Below are positions 10,769 through 21,740 of a stretch of 64,000 nucleotides of DNA, piece by piece. This DNA comes from Haematobia irritans (taxonomy: Eukaryota; Arthropoda; Insecta; Diptera; Muscidae): positions 98,062,852-98,126,851 of the forward strand of contig NC_134401.1 in the NCBI RefSeq assembly GCF_050003625.1. The letters are read 5' to 3'. Position numbers and translations under genes: made by a program. The notes under the pieces are model-generated. The model saw nothing but the letters and a program-made list of their open reading frames with translations, had not been told where the DNA came from and ran no database searches. Position 1 is the stretch's first letter; every line of letters starts with the position of its first letter.

Positions 10769-11865
10769 GGGGTGATTTTAATCGAAAAGCTGATCCCTCT
10801 TCAGATATCGAAACAGCGAATTCAGCAAAAATTGAGCAGAAGCGCAGATGTAGATACCCCTAATGCTATATTACATTTACTGCCATTGAATAAAATTGTA
10901 AACAGTCTGCAAAAAAATTAAACCTAAACCTACTGCAATACTGGAAGCATCAGTCTCTCTATAACATATTTCGTTGTAAACAAACCACTGTAAGTTTCTA
11001 AATATGGTTTAATGATGTTATAGTGCCAACATTTTAAAGGTTAGAAATGCTTCACAAAATCAATCAAACATTATAAAAGAAATGGAAAACCAAAATGAAA
11101 AACGCACACAATGGTTTTTTTTGTACAACCCATCTTTATTATAGGTGGTAGTGCTAGTATGGATACTTTAGTTTGGTTGCCTTGGCAATAGTAAATGAAT
11201 AATAAATAACACCAACACTAATGCATGCACCATTTATGTAAAAGTATAGGCCCCTCCATTCTTGTTGAGGTGGGATAGTAGGTGAGAACCTCAAATCGAA
11301 CTGTTTGCAATTAATTTGCAATGAATCGATTTTGATTGAGTCGCCAGATATGACACAATTAAATATTATTCTAAGGTAAAAACAATTAAAAATTTTTAAT
11401 GACCCACTGGATTTCCACAAGAGTTGCACTAGACTAGTGACGAGATAGGTGGTAAACTATAGAAAATAAAATTGCACGAGAGGAGTACAAAAAAAACATA
11501 AACGTATAAAATTCTGGTGGGCCCTATTTTTTTGGTACTTCCCCACAACGAACTAAGAACAAGAAATTTTACTTGAAAAAAAAAAAACACTTTATCTGAG
11601 AAAACAAAAAAAATGTAGCCACCATAGTTCAGCAAAGTGAACCACCAAAATGTAGATTTCTTATAACACATATATTACTAGTGACGACATGATACAAATG
11701 AGTTAATAGGTTTAGTGAACTTGAAGAAAAATGCTCGCAGATAAGTAATATTTAAAGTAGTTTAAAAAATTTCTTACTGCGAAAAAATTGGAGTTAAAAT
11801 TTGTAAGATTTTTTTAAAGCAATACAAAGTTCAAAACGGACACATTTTAGGTACAATTTACTCTA
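10769..11865. other. Unique AT-rich DNA, no gene seen
   Basis: No sustained reading frame, tRNA-like sequence or family repeat was found. It lies between a P element tail and an R-family fragment. Confidence 0.35.
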
Positions 11866-11943
11866 TACCCTGCGCCTCATTGTGCAACAGGGTATTATAA
11901 GTAAGAGCATATGTTTGCAACACCCAGAAGGGGACGAGGCACA
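11866..11943 (-). mobile_element. R-family tail fragment
   Basis: It matches the tail of the R elements at 21741 and 59124: TATACCCTGCGCC, CAACAGGGTATTATAAGTAA and ATGTTTGCAACACCCAGAAG. It stops where the satellite-element left end begins. Confidence 0.6.
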
Positions 11944-12165
11944 GTTGGTAGAATTCTACCAAAAATGGTTTTACTGTATGGATTGGTAGAATTCTTAATG
12001 TTTTCATAGATTTTGGAAAATATTTCTCCCCACCTAAAATGTACTTCACAAATTTTCTATTGGAAATAAAATATTGACAAAATTTTCTGTAGAAAAGGTA
12101 ATTTTCTATAGAAATGAAATTTTGACAAAATTTTCTATAAAAATCAAATTTTGACTAACTCTTCA
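11944..12165 (-). mobile_element. Left-end fragment of the satellite-bearing hAT-like element
   Basis: It contains AGTTGGTAGAATTCTACCAA, GATTGGTAGAATTCTTAATG and AGATTTTGGAAAATATTTCT, which match (reversed) the end region of the complete copy at 18650-18763. Four or so degenerate satellite units follow (12045-12165). Confidence 0.6.
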
Positions 12166-12485
12166 ATAAAGTCAATAGCAAGTCAATATCTATAAAAATT
12201 TTAATTTTCGATTTAGGTCATTACTATCAAAGTTAATTATGGGTAAGTTGTCCCTTTTTTTTGTAGAAGTAGCAAATTTCCTTGTTTGAACAAGTTAAAA
12301 ATATTTAAAACTTCGACACATTTATAATTCAAGGGGTATTTATACAAGCAACTATAAAATTATCGCTGTGATCATATATCGGAGTGATCATAAAATAATA
12401 AATAAACTTTTAAAATAAAATAATAAATTTCTAAGAAATATTTTTTGATAATAACCACAAAAATGTTATCAAAAATTTTAAAATA
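12166..12485. other. AT-rich DNA, nothing recognised
   Basis: No frame, hairpin or family match was found between the satellite fragment and the P fragment. Confidence 0.3.
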
Positions 12486-12956
12486 TTTTTTTTTATTTGT
12501 AGTAGTTGTTATTGATGTAGGTCGGATGGTATTGCAAATGTGCCATATTGGACAACTTTTACGTATAGCCCCCATATAAACCGACCCGCAGATTTGGCTT
12601 GCGGAACCTCTTACAGAAGCAAATTTCATCCGATCCGGTTGAAATTTGTTATGTGGTGTTAGTATATAGTCTCTAACAACCATGCAAAAATTAATCCACA
12701 TCAGTCCATAACTATATATAGCGCCCATATAAACAGCTCCCCAGATTTGACCTCCAGAGCCTCTTGAAGAACAAAATTCATCCGATCCGGTTGAAATGTT
12801 GTCCATAATTATATATAATCCCCATATAAGCCGATCGCCCGATTTGACCTCCGGAAGATCAAAATTCATCCCATTCTGTTAAAATTTGGTACATTGTGGT
12901 ACTATATGGCCGCTAACAACCATGTCAAACTTGGTCAATATCGGTCTATACCCAGC
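12486..12956 (-). mobile_element. P-family fragment, reversed
   Basis: It has about three degenerate units in reverse orientation, with AACAACCATGCAAAAATT and CCCATATAAACCG blocks. Both the head and the tail hairpin are missing. It ends at CGGTCTATACCCAGC, where unrelated sequence begins. Confidence 0.6.
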
Positions 12957-13084
12957 AAAAACTGGCAAAGCACTAATGATTCTTCCAGTAATACCGGTAA
13001 TCAAAAACTTACTACTTGTAGTATTACCTGGGATTTAAAAATAATAACTTACCTGTGTAGACCAATTGTGATTCCTTTTAATAA

Positions 13085-13140
13085 TACCAGTAATTAAAAT
13101 CATATCTTCCGGTCCGGGTTCGAATCCTGCTGAGACCATC
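13085..13140 (+). repeat. tRNA-like B-box relic
   Basis: CCGGTCCGGGTTCGAATCCT has the form of a T-arm with a B-box (GGTTCGAATCC) and is followed by GAGACCATCC. No good A-box is visible upstream, so this is a fragment of a tRNA-derived repeat. Confidence 0.35.
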
Positions 13141-13170
13141 CATACATTTTTAAAATTATTTTTTTGTTTT

Positions 13171-14455
13171 TATACCCTCCACCATAGGATGGGGGGTATA
13201 TTAACTTTGTCACTCCGTTTGTAACACATCGAAATATTGCTCTAAGACCCGATAAAGTATATATATTCTGGATCGTGGTGAAATTCTAAGTCGATCTAAA
13301 CATGTCCGTCCGTCCATCCGTCTGTTGAAATCACGCTAACTTCCGAACGAAACAAGCTATGGCACAAGTAGTTGTTATTGATGTATGTCGGATGGTATTG
13401 CAAATGGGTCATATCGGTCCACTTTTACGTATAGCCCCCATATAAACGGACCCCCAAATTTGGTTTGCTGAGCCTATAAGAGAAGCATATTTCATCCGAT
13501 CCGGCTGAAATTTGGTACATGGTGTTGGTATATGGTCTCTAACACTCATGCAAAAATTGGTCCATATCGGTCAATAATTATGGAGATCTAAGAGAAGCAA
13601 ATTACATCCGATCCGGCTGAAATTTGGTACATGCAGTTGGTATATGGTCTCTAACAACCATGCAAAAATTGGTCCACATCGGTCCATAATTATATATAGC
13701 CCCCATATAAACCGATCCCCAGATTTGGCTTGCGAAGCCTCAAAGAGAAGCAAATTTCATCCGTTACGGCTGAAATTTGGTACATGGTATAAGTATAGTG
13801 TCTCTAACAACCATGCAAAAATTGGTCCATATCGGTCCATAATTATATATAGCCCCCATATAAACCGATCTCCAGATTTGAACTCCGGAGCCTCTTAGAG
13901 GAGCAAAATTCATCCGATCCGGTTGAAATTTGGTACGTGGTATTAGAATATGGTCTCTAACAACCATGTAAAAATTGGTCCATATTGGTACATAATTATA
14001 TATAGCCCCCATATAAACCGATTCCCAGATTTGGCGTGCGGAGCCTCAAAGGGAAGGAAATTTCATCCGATCCGGCTGAAATTTAGTACATGGTGTTGGT
14101 ATATGGTCTCTAACAACCATGCAAAAATTGGTTCACATCGGTACATAATTATATGTAGCCCCCATATAAATCGATCCCCAGATTTGGCTTGAGGAGCCTC
14201 AAAGCGAAGCAAATTTCATCCGATCTGGCTGAAACTTGGTATATGGTATTAGTATATGGTTTCTAATAAACATGCAAAAATTGGTCCACATCGGTCCATA
14301 ATTATATATAGCACCCATGTAAACCGTTCTCCAGATTTGACCTCCGGAGCCTCTTGGAGGAGTAAAATTCATCCGATCCGGTTCACAGTTGGAACGTGGT
14401 GTTAGTATATGGCCGCTAACAACCATACCAAAATTGGTCCATATCGGTTCATAAT
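13171..14455 (-). mobile_element. P-family element, reversed, right part cut by a satellite element
   Basis: The reversed tail is complete (TATACCCTCCACCATAGGAT, then GTTTGTAACACATCGAAATA and GTCCGTCCGTCCATCCGTCT). Reversed units follow to 14455. There a satellite-bearing element begins with CATGGTTGCCAC. The head is missing. Open frames through the units (for example 13764-14012 minus) are repeat products. Confidence 0.75.
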
Positions 14456-14742
14456 CATGGTTGCCACTGGAGCCAAAAATAATATACCAAAATTTTATTT
14501 CTATAAAAAATTTTGTCAAAAGTTTATTTCTATAGAAAATTTTGTCAAAAGTTTATTTCTATAGAAAATTTTGTTAAAATTTAATTTCTATAGAAGGCTT
14601 TGTCAAAACTTTATTTCTATAGAAAATTTTGTAAAAGTTTTACTTCAATAGAAAATTTTTTAAAAATTTTATTTCTATAGAAAATTTTGTTAAAATTTTA
14701 GTTCTATAGAAAATTGTGTCAAAATTTTATTTCTATATAGCC
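14456..14742 (+). mobile_element. Satellite-bearing hAT-like element, left end only
   Basis: It starts CATGGTTGCCACTGGAGCC and AAAAATAATATACCAAAATT, the same terminal region as at 15806 and, reversed, 26440-26463. About eight satellite units follow. The right end is lost at TTTCTATATAGCCCCCAT. It interrupts a P copy at TTCATAAT. Confidence 0.65.
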
Positions 14743-14990
14743 CCCATAGACTAATACTTTTCAACACCTCTTAAATTTAGAAATATTCGACATTTCTGTT
14801 CAGATTTAGATAAAGCTCCCATAAACATGAATCTCTTAATTTTCTGAAATACGGAAATAGGGTTTCTCGCCCAAAATTATTTTAATAATATCCCACAAAT
14901 GCTTAGGTTAACCAATTTAGTAGGGGTGGTTTAGGGTATGGTATAGTCAGCGCCGCTCAACCTTCCACTGTACTCATTTGTGTTTTTTAA
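14743..14990 (-). mobile_element. Degenerate R-family fragment
   Basis: It has CAGATTTAGATAAAGCTCCC, and further on GGGTATGGTATAGTCAGCGC followed by a decayed CCTTCCACTGTACT. This parallels the reversed R head (GGGTATAATATAGTCGGCC...CTTTCCTTACTTGT). It is old and strongly mutated. Confidence 0.45.
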
Positions 14991-15797
14991 TTGATTGCGC
15001 TTTCAACTTTAACTATTCAATTGGAAATAGTTGAGTCACATGACAAAATCTTTGGCTACATTTATTTTCGGTGTACTTATCAAATCTCATTTATTTTCGT
15101 TGACTAAAAATTTTGTCGACCAACTTCCTAATATTTAAACATCCCAAGCCATCTAAATTTATAATTGGATTTAAGACCCTATTCGTGTGTTTTTAACCAA
15201 TACCCGTTTAATTTAGCTTCACGTTATTAATGAGAATTACCAAAATAGTTTGGTAGAATTTGACGTAATTTCACTTCATCCACCACCCACCCATACTTCA
15301 CTCCACTTCTACCTAAATATTCGTTTTTTTGTGACGGTACATATAGGCGTATAAGTGTCATGGGACAATAAAAAAAACTAATACGTCACCATGGAAGTAG
15401 TTTTCGGTCACATTTTATGCTTTATTTTTATATACGTATGTATACACCTGTAGTTTTTCTCACAATGGACGAAAAAAAAACATTCATTCATGGAACGACA
15501 ATACTAAAATGTATTATTTAGGGAAACAAAAAAAAACTAAATTAAAATAAATTGAAATTATATCGAAGTAAACAAAAAATTAAATGAAAATAAATATAAA
15601 TATATAAATTAAATCAAATAAAATTTAAAGTCAAAAAAAATAGTGGGCATCCACATAGGGTACTTGGCAACAGCCGAAACAATCGACGTAAAGTGTCAAA
15701 CGTGATTCGAATAAATCAACTTTATATAGTTTATATAGAGGCACTATCCCATTATGGACATGTCATTGGAGAAAAACACATACTTCGGTACAAACAT
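14991..15797. other. Unique AT-rich DNA
   Basis: No gene or repeat family was recognised. Its right end carries the first copy of the 8-bp duplication (ATCAGTAG, 15798-15805) that flanks the next element. Confidence 0.35.
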
Positions 15798-15805
15798 ATC
15801 AGTAG

Positions 15806-18763
15806 CACGGTTGCAACTCGAACCAAAAAAAATTTACCGAAATTTTAAGAAAAATTTTACCAAGAAGATACTTAATAAAAAACATCTTATTTTGCAGTGT
15901 TTGATTAAATTTTTGTATTTAGTATGAAAAAATGTTTCGTAAGCTTTATTAAAATTTTATTTCTATAGAAAATATTCTTTTCTACAGAAACGTTTTCAAA
16001 ATTTTCTTTTTTATATGACATTTTATCAAAATTTTAATTGTAGAGAAATTTTGTCACAATTTATTTGTATAGATTTTTTTTTCAAAATTATATCTCCATA
16101 TATATCCATTTTGTCAAAATTTTATTTATATAGAAAATTTTGTCAAAATTTATTGCTATAGAAAATTGTGTTAAATTTATATTTCTATAAAAAAAATGTG
16201 TCAAAATTATATTTCTACAGAAAATTTTGTCAAAATTTTATTTCTATAGAACATTTTGTCAAAATTTTATTTCTTTAGAAAATTTTGTCACAATTTTATT
16301 TCTATAGAAAATTTTGTCAAAATGTAATTTCTATAGAAAATTTTGTCAATTTTTTTTTCTATAGAAAATTTTGTCAAACCTTGTTTTTCTATAGAAAATT
16401 TTGTCAAAATTTTATTTCTATAGAAAATTTTGTCAACATTGTATTTCTATAGAAAATTTTTTCAAATTGTATCTCTATAGAAAATTTTGTTAAAATTCTA
16501 TTTCTATAGAAAATTTTGTTAAAATTCTATTTCTATAGAAAATTTTGTCTAAACTATTATTTCTATAAAAAATTTTGTCAAAATTTTATTTCTATAGAAA
16601 ATGTTGTCAAAATTTTATTTCTATAGAAAATGTTGTCAAAATTTTATTTCTATCGAAAATTTTGTCAAACTTCTATTTCTATAGAAAATTTTATCAATAT
16701 TTTATTTCTATGGAAAATTTTGTCACAATTTATTTGTATAGATTTTTGTTTTTTAAATTTTATCTCTATAGAAAATTTTGTAAAAATTTTATTTCTATCG
16801 AAAGTTTTGTCAAAATTGTATTTCTATAGAAAATTTTGTCAAAATTTTAGTTCTATAGAAAATTTTTTTAAACAGTTTATTTCTATAGAAATTTTTTTCA
16901 AAATTTTTTTTTCTATAGAAAATTTTGTCAAAATTTAATTTCTATAGAAAATGTCAAAATTTTATCTCTATAGAAAATATGGTTAATAAGTGAGGGGAGG
17001 AGAGAGTTGGAGAGGAATATTTTGCAAAATCTATCTATCAATTTTAGTTCTATAGAATCTTTTTTTAAAAAGTTTATTTCTATAGAATTTTTTTTTTCAA
17101 AATTCTATTTCTATAGAAAATTTTGTCAAAATTTTATTTCTATAAAAATTTTGTCAAAATTTTAGTTCTATAGAAAATTTTTTTAAACAGCTTATTTCTA
17201 TAGATTTTTTTTTTCAAAAATCTATTTCTATAGAAAATTTTGCCAAAATTTTATTTCTATAGAAAATTTTGCCAAAATTTTTTTAATTAGAAAATTTTGT
17301 CAAAATTTTATTTCTATAGAAAATTTTGTCAAAATTTTATTTCTATAGAAAATTTTGCCAAAATTTCATTTCTATAGAAAATTTTGCCAAAATTTTATTT
17401 ATATGGAAAATTTTGTCAAATTTTTTTTTATATCGAAAATTTTGTCAAAATTTTATTTCTATAGAAAATTTTGTTACAATTTATTTGTATAGATTTTTTT
17501 TTAATTTTATTTCTATAGAAAATTTTGTCAAAATTTTATTTCTCTAGAAAATATTGTTAAAATTTTATTTCTATAGAAAATTTTGTCAAAATATTATTTC
17601 TATAGAAAATTTTGTCAAAATTTTATTTCTATAGAAAATTTTGTTAAAATTTTATTTCTTTAGAAAATTTTGTCAAAATTTTAGTTCTATAGAACATTTT
17701 TTTAAACAGTTTATTTCTATAGAAATTTTTTTCAAAAAATTATTTCTATAGAAAATTTTGTCAAAATTGTATTTCTATAGAAAATTTTGTCAAAATTTTA
17801 TTTCTATAGAAGATTTTGTCAAAATTTTAGTTCTATAGAAAATTTTTTTAAACAGTTTATTTCTATAGATTTTTTTTTTTTTTTCAAAAATCTATTTCTA
17901 TAGAAAATTTTACCAAAATTTTATTTCTATAGAAAATTTTGCCAAAATTTTTTTAATTAGAAAATTTTGTCAAAATTTTATTTCTATAGAAAATTTTGTC
18001 AAAATTTTATTTCTATAGAAAATTTTGCCAAAATTTCATTTCTATAGAAAATTTTGCCAAAATTTTATTTATATAGAAAATTTTGTCAAAATTTTTTTTA
18101 TATCGAAAATTTTGTCAAAATTTTATTTCTATAGAAAATTTTGTTACAATTTATTTGTATAGAGTTTTTTTTTTTTAATTTTATTTCTATAGAAAATTTT
18201 GTCAAAATTTTATTTCTATAGAAAATATTGTTAAAATTTTATTTCTATAGAAAATTTTGTCAAAATATTATTTCTATAGAAAATTTTGCCAAAATTTTAG
18301 TTCTATAGAAAATTTTGTCAAATTTTTATTTCTATAGAAAATTTTGTCAAAATTTTAGTTCTATAGAACATTTTTTTAAACAGTTTATTTCTATAGAAAT
18401 TTTTTTCAAAAAATTATGTCTATAGAAAATTTGGTCAAAATTGTATTTCTATAGAAAATTTTGTCAAAATTTTAGTTCTATAGAAAAATTTTTTAAACAG
18501 TTTTTTTTTCAAAATTTTTTTTTTCTATAGAAAATTTTGTCAAAATTTAATTTCTATAAAAAATTTGGTCAAAATTTAATTTCTATAGAAAATGTTGTCA
18601 AAATTTTATCTCTATAGAAAATTTGGTTAATAAGTGAGGGGAGGAGAGAGTTGGAGAGGAATATTTTGCAAAATCTATCAAAACATCAAGTATTCTACCA
18701 ATCTACCAAACATTAAAAAAATGTACCATTTTTGGTAGAATTCCACCAACTTTGGCAACCGTT
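15806..18763 (-). mobile_element. Complete satellite-bearing element with 8-bp target duplication (hAT-like)
   Basis: The ends are inverted: CACGGTTGCA at 15806 and TTGGCAACCGTT at 18763. The flanking octamers are identical (ATCAGTAG at 15798-15805 and 18764-18771). An 8-bp duplication with CA...G-type ends is the hAT signature. The interior is almost wholly the 29-bp satellite (15940-18640). It is followed by a conserved non-satellite end zone (GTTAATAAGTGAGGGGAGGA, ATTTTGCAAAATCTATC, GGTAGAATTCCACCAACT). A second copy of that end zone is embedded at 16980-17035, showing internal duplication. There is no transposase. Confidence 0.8.
15940..18640 (+). repeat. 29-bp satellite core with higher-order repetition
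   Basis: The 29-bp units include distinctive variants (TTTTAAACAGTTTATTTCT, TTTTTTTAATTAGAAAAT). A variant string starting TTTAGTTCTATAGAAAATTT at 17161 recurs in the same order at 17826. This indicates a higher-order unit of about 665 bp, formed by segmental duplication of many monomers together. Confidence 0.8.
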
Positions 18764-18789
18764 ATCAGTAGTCGAAAAATAAGTAGTTC

Positions 18790-19492
18790 GTCACAAGTAT
18801 ACAAGCTCTTTAAAAATAATAGCTTTACCATAATTATATCCAAAAAACGTACAAAATGTCAAAGAAATCGGAGAGAAACTTTGGTCTTGGAGTGAAAATT
18901 TGGTCTCCGGTGGTCATATGAATCTATGTCATGTGAAGATTTATATGGAAGCTATATAGCTATATCTGAACCGATGAAGAGTAACCGTAGTTTCTGAGAC
19001 CATACAAGACAAGTAACACCGCATTTGGTCAGTATCTAATATGACCCCAGAAGCCATAGTTCTACTTTCATCCGAACCCTCTGAAATTTGGTACGTGATG
19101 TTGGTATATGCTTTCTAACGACCATGCAAAAATTTATCCGTATGAGTCCATTATTATACATAATTAGCCCCCATATAAACCGATTTAACTTCGAAAGCCT
19201 CAAAAAGGAACAAATTTCATCCGATCCACTTTAATTATTTATAGACTTTAATTATTTATAGACCGATCAAATACTAAAGAGGCTTATATAGGTACTTATT
19301 CTGCCTTTTTATGTAACATAGAATCCACATGGACATACAAATTAAAAGACAATGTTAAGAAATAAAACTACACCTTGCAACTGTTAACACAACCCTAGTA
19401 ATTCGATTGTAGATAACAGTCCATAGTAGAATATAGAGTGAAGTGTACATAGGATTCGCCGAGGCCGATCGTTTTGCCCTATGTACTTGTTT
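18790..19492 (-). mobile_element. Old P-family copy, reversed
   Basis: It contains decayed units (CTGAAATTTGGTACGTGATG, ACGACCATGCAAAAATTT, AGCCCCCATATAAACCG). At 19443-19492, reversed, there is a head with ACAAGTACATAGG and a dyad ATCGGCC...GGCGAAT followed by CCTATGTACAC. Divergence is higher than in the other P copies. Confidence 0.55.
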
Positions 19493-20591
19493 AAATTATC
19501 TTTTAGAGAGAAATAAAAAAACAAATCCAATAAGTGATATATCCAAAAGTGCAATTTATTTGCATAATATAGGCGAAATTCACAAAGGAAAAACAGAACA
19601 TGTTCTAGTGAATTTCTTTTGCAAATGGGTGATGTATGAATATGAAAATATGCCTAGGTGTATGAATAAATTGCAACAACATGGTATTATGCACAAAATG
19701 AAAGACAGACAGACAGAGATATGGCCTAAGGATGTAGTAGTAGTAGTAGAGGGTGGTAGATGTGAATATCATGCTTAAAATGACATTTTACCAAGTTCTT
19801 GGTAGCGATGTCATGAATGTATTCGACAGCAGAAAACAGCAACAGCAGCACAGCACATTCAAAGGAAGTGAAAACAAAAAATAAAAAATAGAACTCAAAA
19901 GGTCCTTGTACTAAACACCTACCAAATACCATAACAACCAGCCACATACTGCATATGTGAGAATATTGCCAACCCATATGATGGTAATGATGGTGATGAT
20001 GACGATGATACAAGACCCACTACAAGTCAGTTGTTGTACCAACAATTTATAAAAAAAACACAATGCAAATGGTTGAGGAGCAAAACAAAAAACAATGCAA
20101 AAAGAAAAAAAACGCAACCTTACAAAAAGCTTAACAGAGAACAGGTTAAGGTGAAAAAGGACATATTCTATACATGCAACAAGCCTTAACACTTGATAAA
20201 TGAGGGATCTAACCTTTTCACATACGGGTAAATAGATTGGAAATATTTTGAAATAATTAAAACTCATTTCAATAGACCTTTGGCCTATAGTGTTCCCCCT
20301 CTTCCTAGGACTTTTGAGCAAGCTTGCCATTCGAGCCAAAAATAATCTAGTCCTAATTATTTTTATAATTTTTTTTAAGAAAATTTAATGTAATTCTTTA
20401 TTTTGAGTATCCCTGTAACCGTATATGGTCATTTCGGCTTGGTTGTAAAATGAGTTAAATTAATAATATACGAAAAAAATCTGAATAAAATGCTACCAAA
20501 AAACTACAAAAATTATTTTGCAGTTTTTGATCAAAGACAAGTTTCATTATTTTCTTTTCGAACTTTATTCATTATTATTTTTCAAAACTCC
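19493..20591. other. Largely unique DNA, possible regulatory or UTR sequence
   Basis: It contains a (GTA)n run near 19736, a CAG-rich patch at 19826-19860 and a GATGATGGTGATG run at 19979-20010. At 20325-20345, CATTCGAGCCAAAAATAATC resembles the satellite-element end. Open frames here lack coding character and none is supported as a gene. Confidence 0.3.
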
Positions 20592-20915
20592 TACACGCAA
20601 AAAAAATAATTCTTTCCTCCCAAACGAAATTTTAGACAAACAAAGTTCGATTCTCATTTGCTTTTAGCTGTAAGGAAGTTTATTTGAAAGAAAAGTATAT
20701 ACCTTTTGTGATAAACGTTTATTCTTTTCCAGGATGTAGAAACAATTTGATAAAAACTAACTCAAAACATATATATATTCTTTTCTAGCTAATTGCACTT
20801 TCCTCACATCTTTCTCACATCCACGAGGTTTTTTAGTTCTTAACACCTTTTCCTGTAATACCAACAATGTGGAAGAAATTATACGATTTTTACAATTTTT
20901 TAAATTTTACCTTTC

Positions 20916-20987
20916 GCCTGGACGGAGAATCGAACCGCGGACCATGCAATTTGTAAGCCAACACACTATCCACTGAGCTGTGTAGCT
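20916..20987 (-). repeat. tRNA-like sequence, leftward, in TA-MITE
   Basis: The minus strand reads CACAGCTCAGTGGATAGTGT (A-box-like), then TTGGCTTACAAATTGC and GGTTCGATTCTCCGTC (B-box and T-arm). It corresponds to 4975-5046. Confidence 0.6.
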
Positions 20988-21101
20988 GTTATTGTCATCA
21001 ATAGAAAATTATCCATATAAGCTATATTTATATAGCATAGCTTGCGGCGCCCACGAGCCGATTAAAAAAAGATTATTTTTTTACAGAAAAATACATTTAG
21101 T

Positions 21102-21176
21102 TGGGCACCGTGGAGCAGTGGTTACTACGTATGACTTGCATGCCAAGGGTCGTGGGTTCGACCCCTGCTTCGACCA
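21102..21176 (+). repeat. tRNA-like sequence, rightward, in TA-MITE
   Basis: It reads GGCACCGTGGAGCAGTGGTT (A-box-like), then GGGTCGTGGGTTCGACCCC (B-box) and TGCTTCGACCAAACACC. Closely related to the SINE head at 45500. Confidence 0.65.
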
Positions 21177-21539
21177 AACACCAAAACGTTTGTTTTTATT
21201 TTTTTTTTTACATATATTCCAGATAATTTCGGAAGATTCCAAAAAGGTCTTTATCATTACATATTAAATTTTTACTATGAACTGTAAAATGTGTCTTATT
21301 AAAGACCTAAAGTCAGAAAAGAACAGTGTTTGATATAAACGAAATGGACTGTGTTGTTGGTTCAAAAATAACTTTTTTTAATTGAAAAAATAAAAATTTT
21401 GTAACAAACGAATTTTTTGGTGATAAAAGTTTAAAATTTTTGAAGCAATTCAAAAAACTCTAACAAAAGAAAAACGTTTTTGGAACACGTTTTCAAAACG
21501 TTTTTTTTTCTTTGCGTGTAATAGCGACAATTTATTTGG

Positions 21540-21735
21540 GTGTATAAATATGTCAAAATTCAAAATTTAACTTCAAAATTTTATTTCTATAGAAATTTTT
21601 TGAAAAATTTTATTTCTATACAAAATTTTATTTTTATAGAAAATGTTGGCAAAATTTTATTGGTGTAGAAAATTTCACAATTTTTATTTCTGTAGGAAAT
21701 TTTGTCAAAATTTTATTTCTATAGATTGTTTTTTT
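21540..21735 (+). repeat. 29-bp satellite, short array
   Basis: About six degenerate units lie between the TA-MITE and an R element. The R element appears to have inserted in this array, since satellite resumes at about 23150. Confidence 0.8.
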
Positions 21736-21740
21736 TTTTT

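Larger units (their letters stand above)
20594..21518. mobile_element. TA-flanked MITE carrying a divergent tRNA-like pair, complete
   Basis: The ends are CACGCAAAAAAAA and TTTCTTTGCGTG, flanked by TA (20592-20593, 21519-21520). Its length is 925 bp. The core holds a minus-strand tRNA-like sequence (20916-20987) and a plus-strand one (21102-21176) transcribed away from each other. The right half (AAAGTCAGAAAAGAACAGTG, ATATAAACGAAATGGACTG) is shared with 5820-6040 in the element at 4679. It is non-coding. Confidence 0.8.

Noticed and set aside
15940..18640. CRISPR-like regular repeat
   Set aside because: Units are contiguous with no unique spacers, and the setting is a eukaryotic transposon.
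19443..19778. 111-codon frame
   Set aside because: It starts within the reversed head of a decayed P element and continues into simple (GTA)n sequence.
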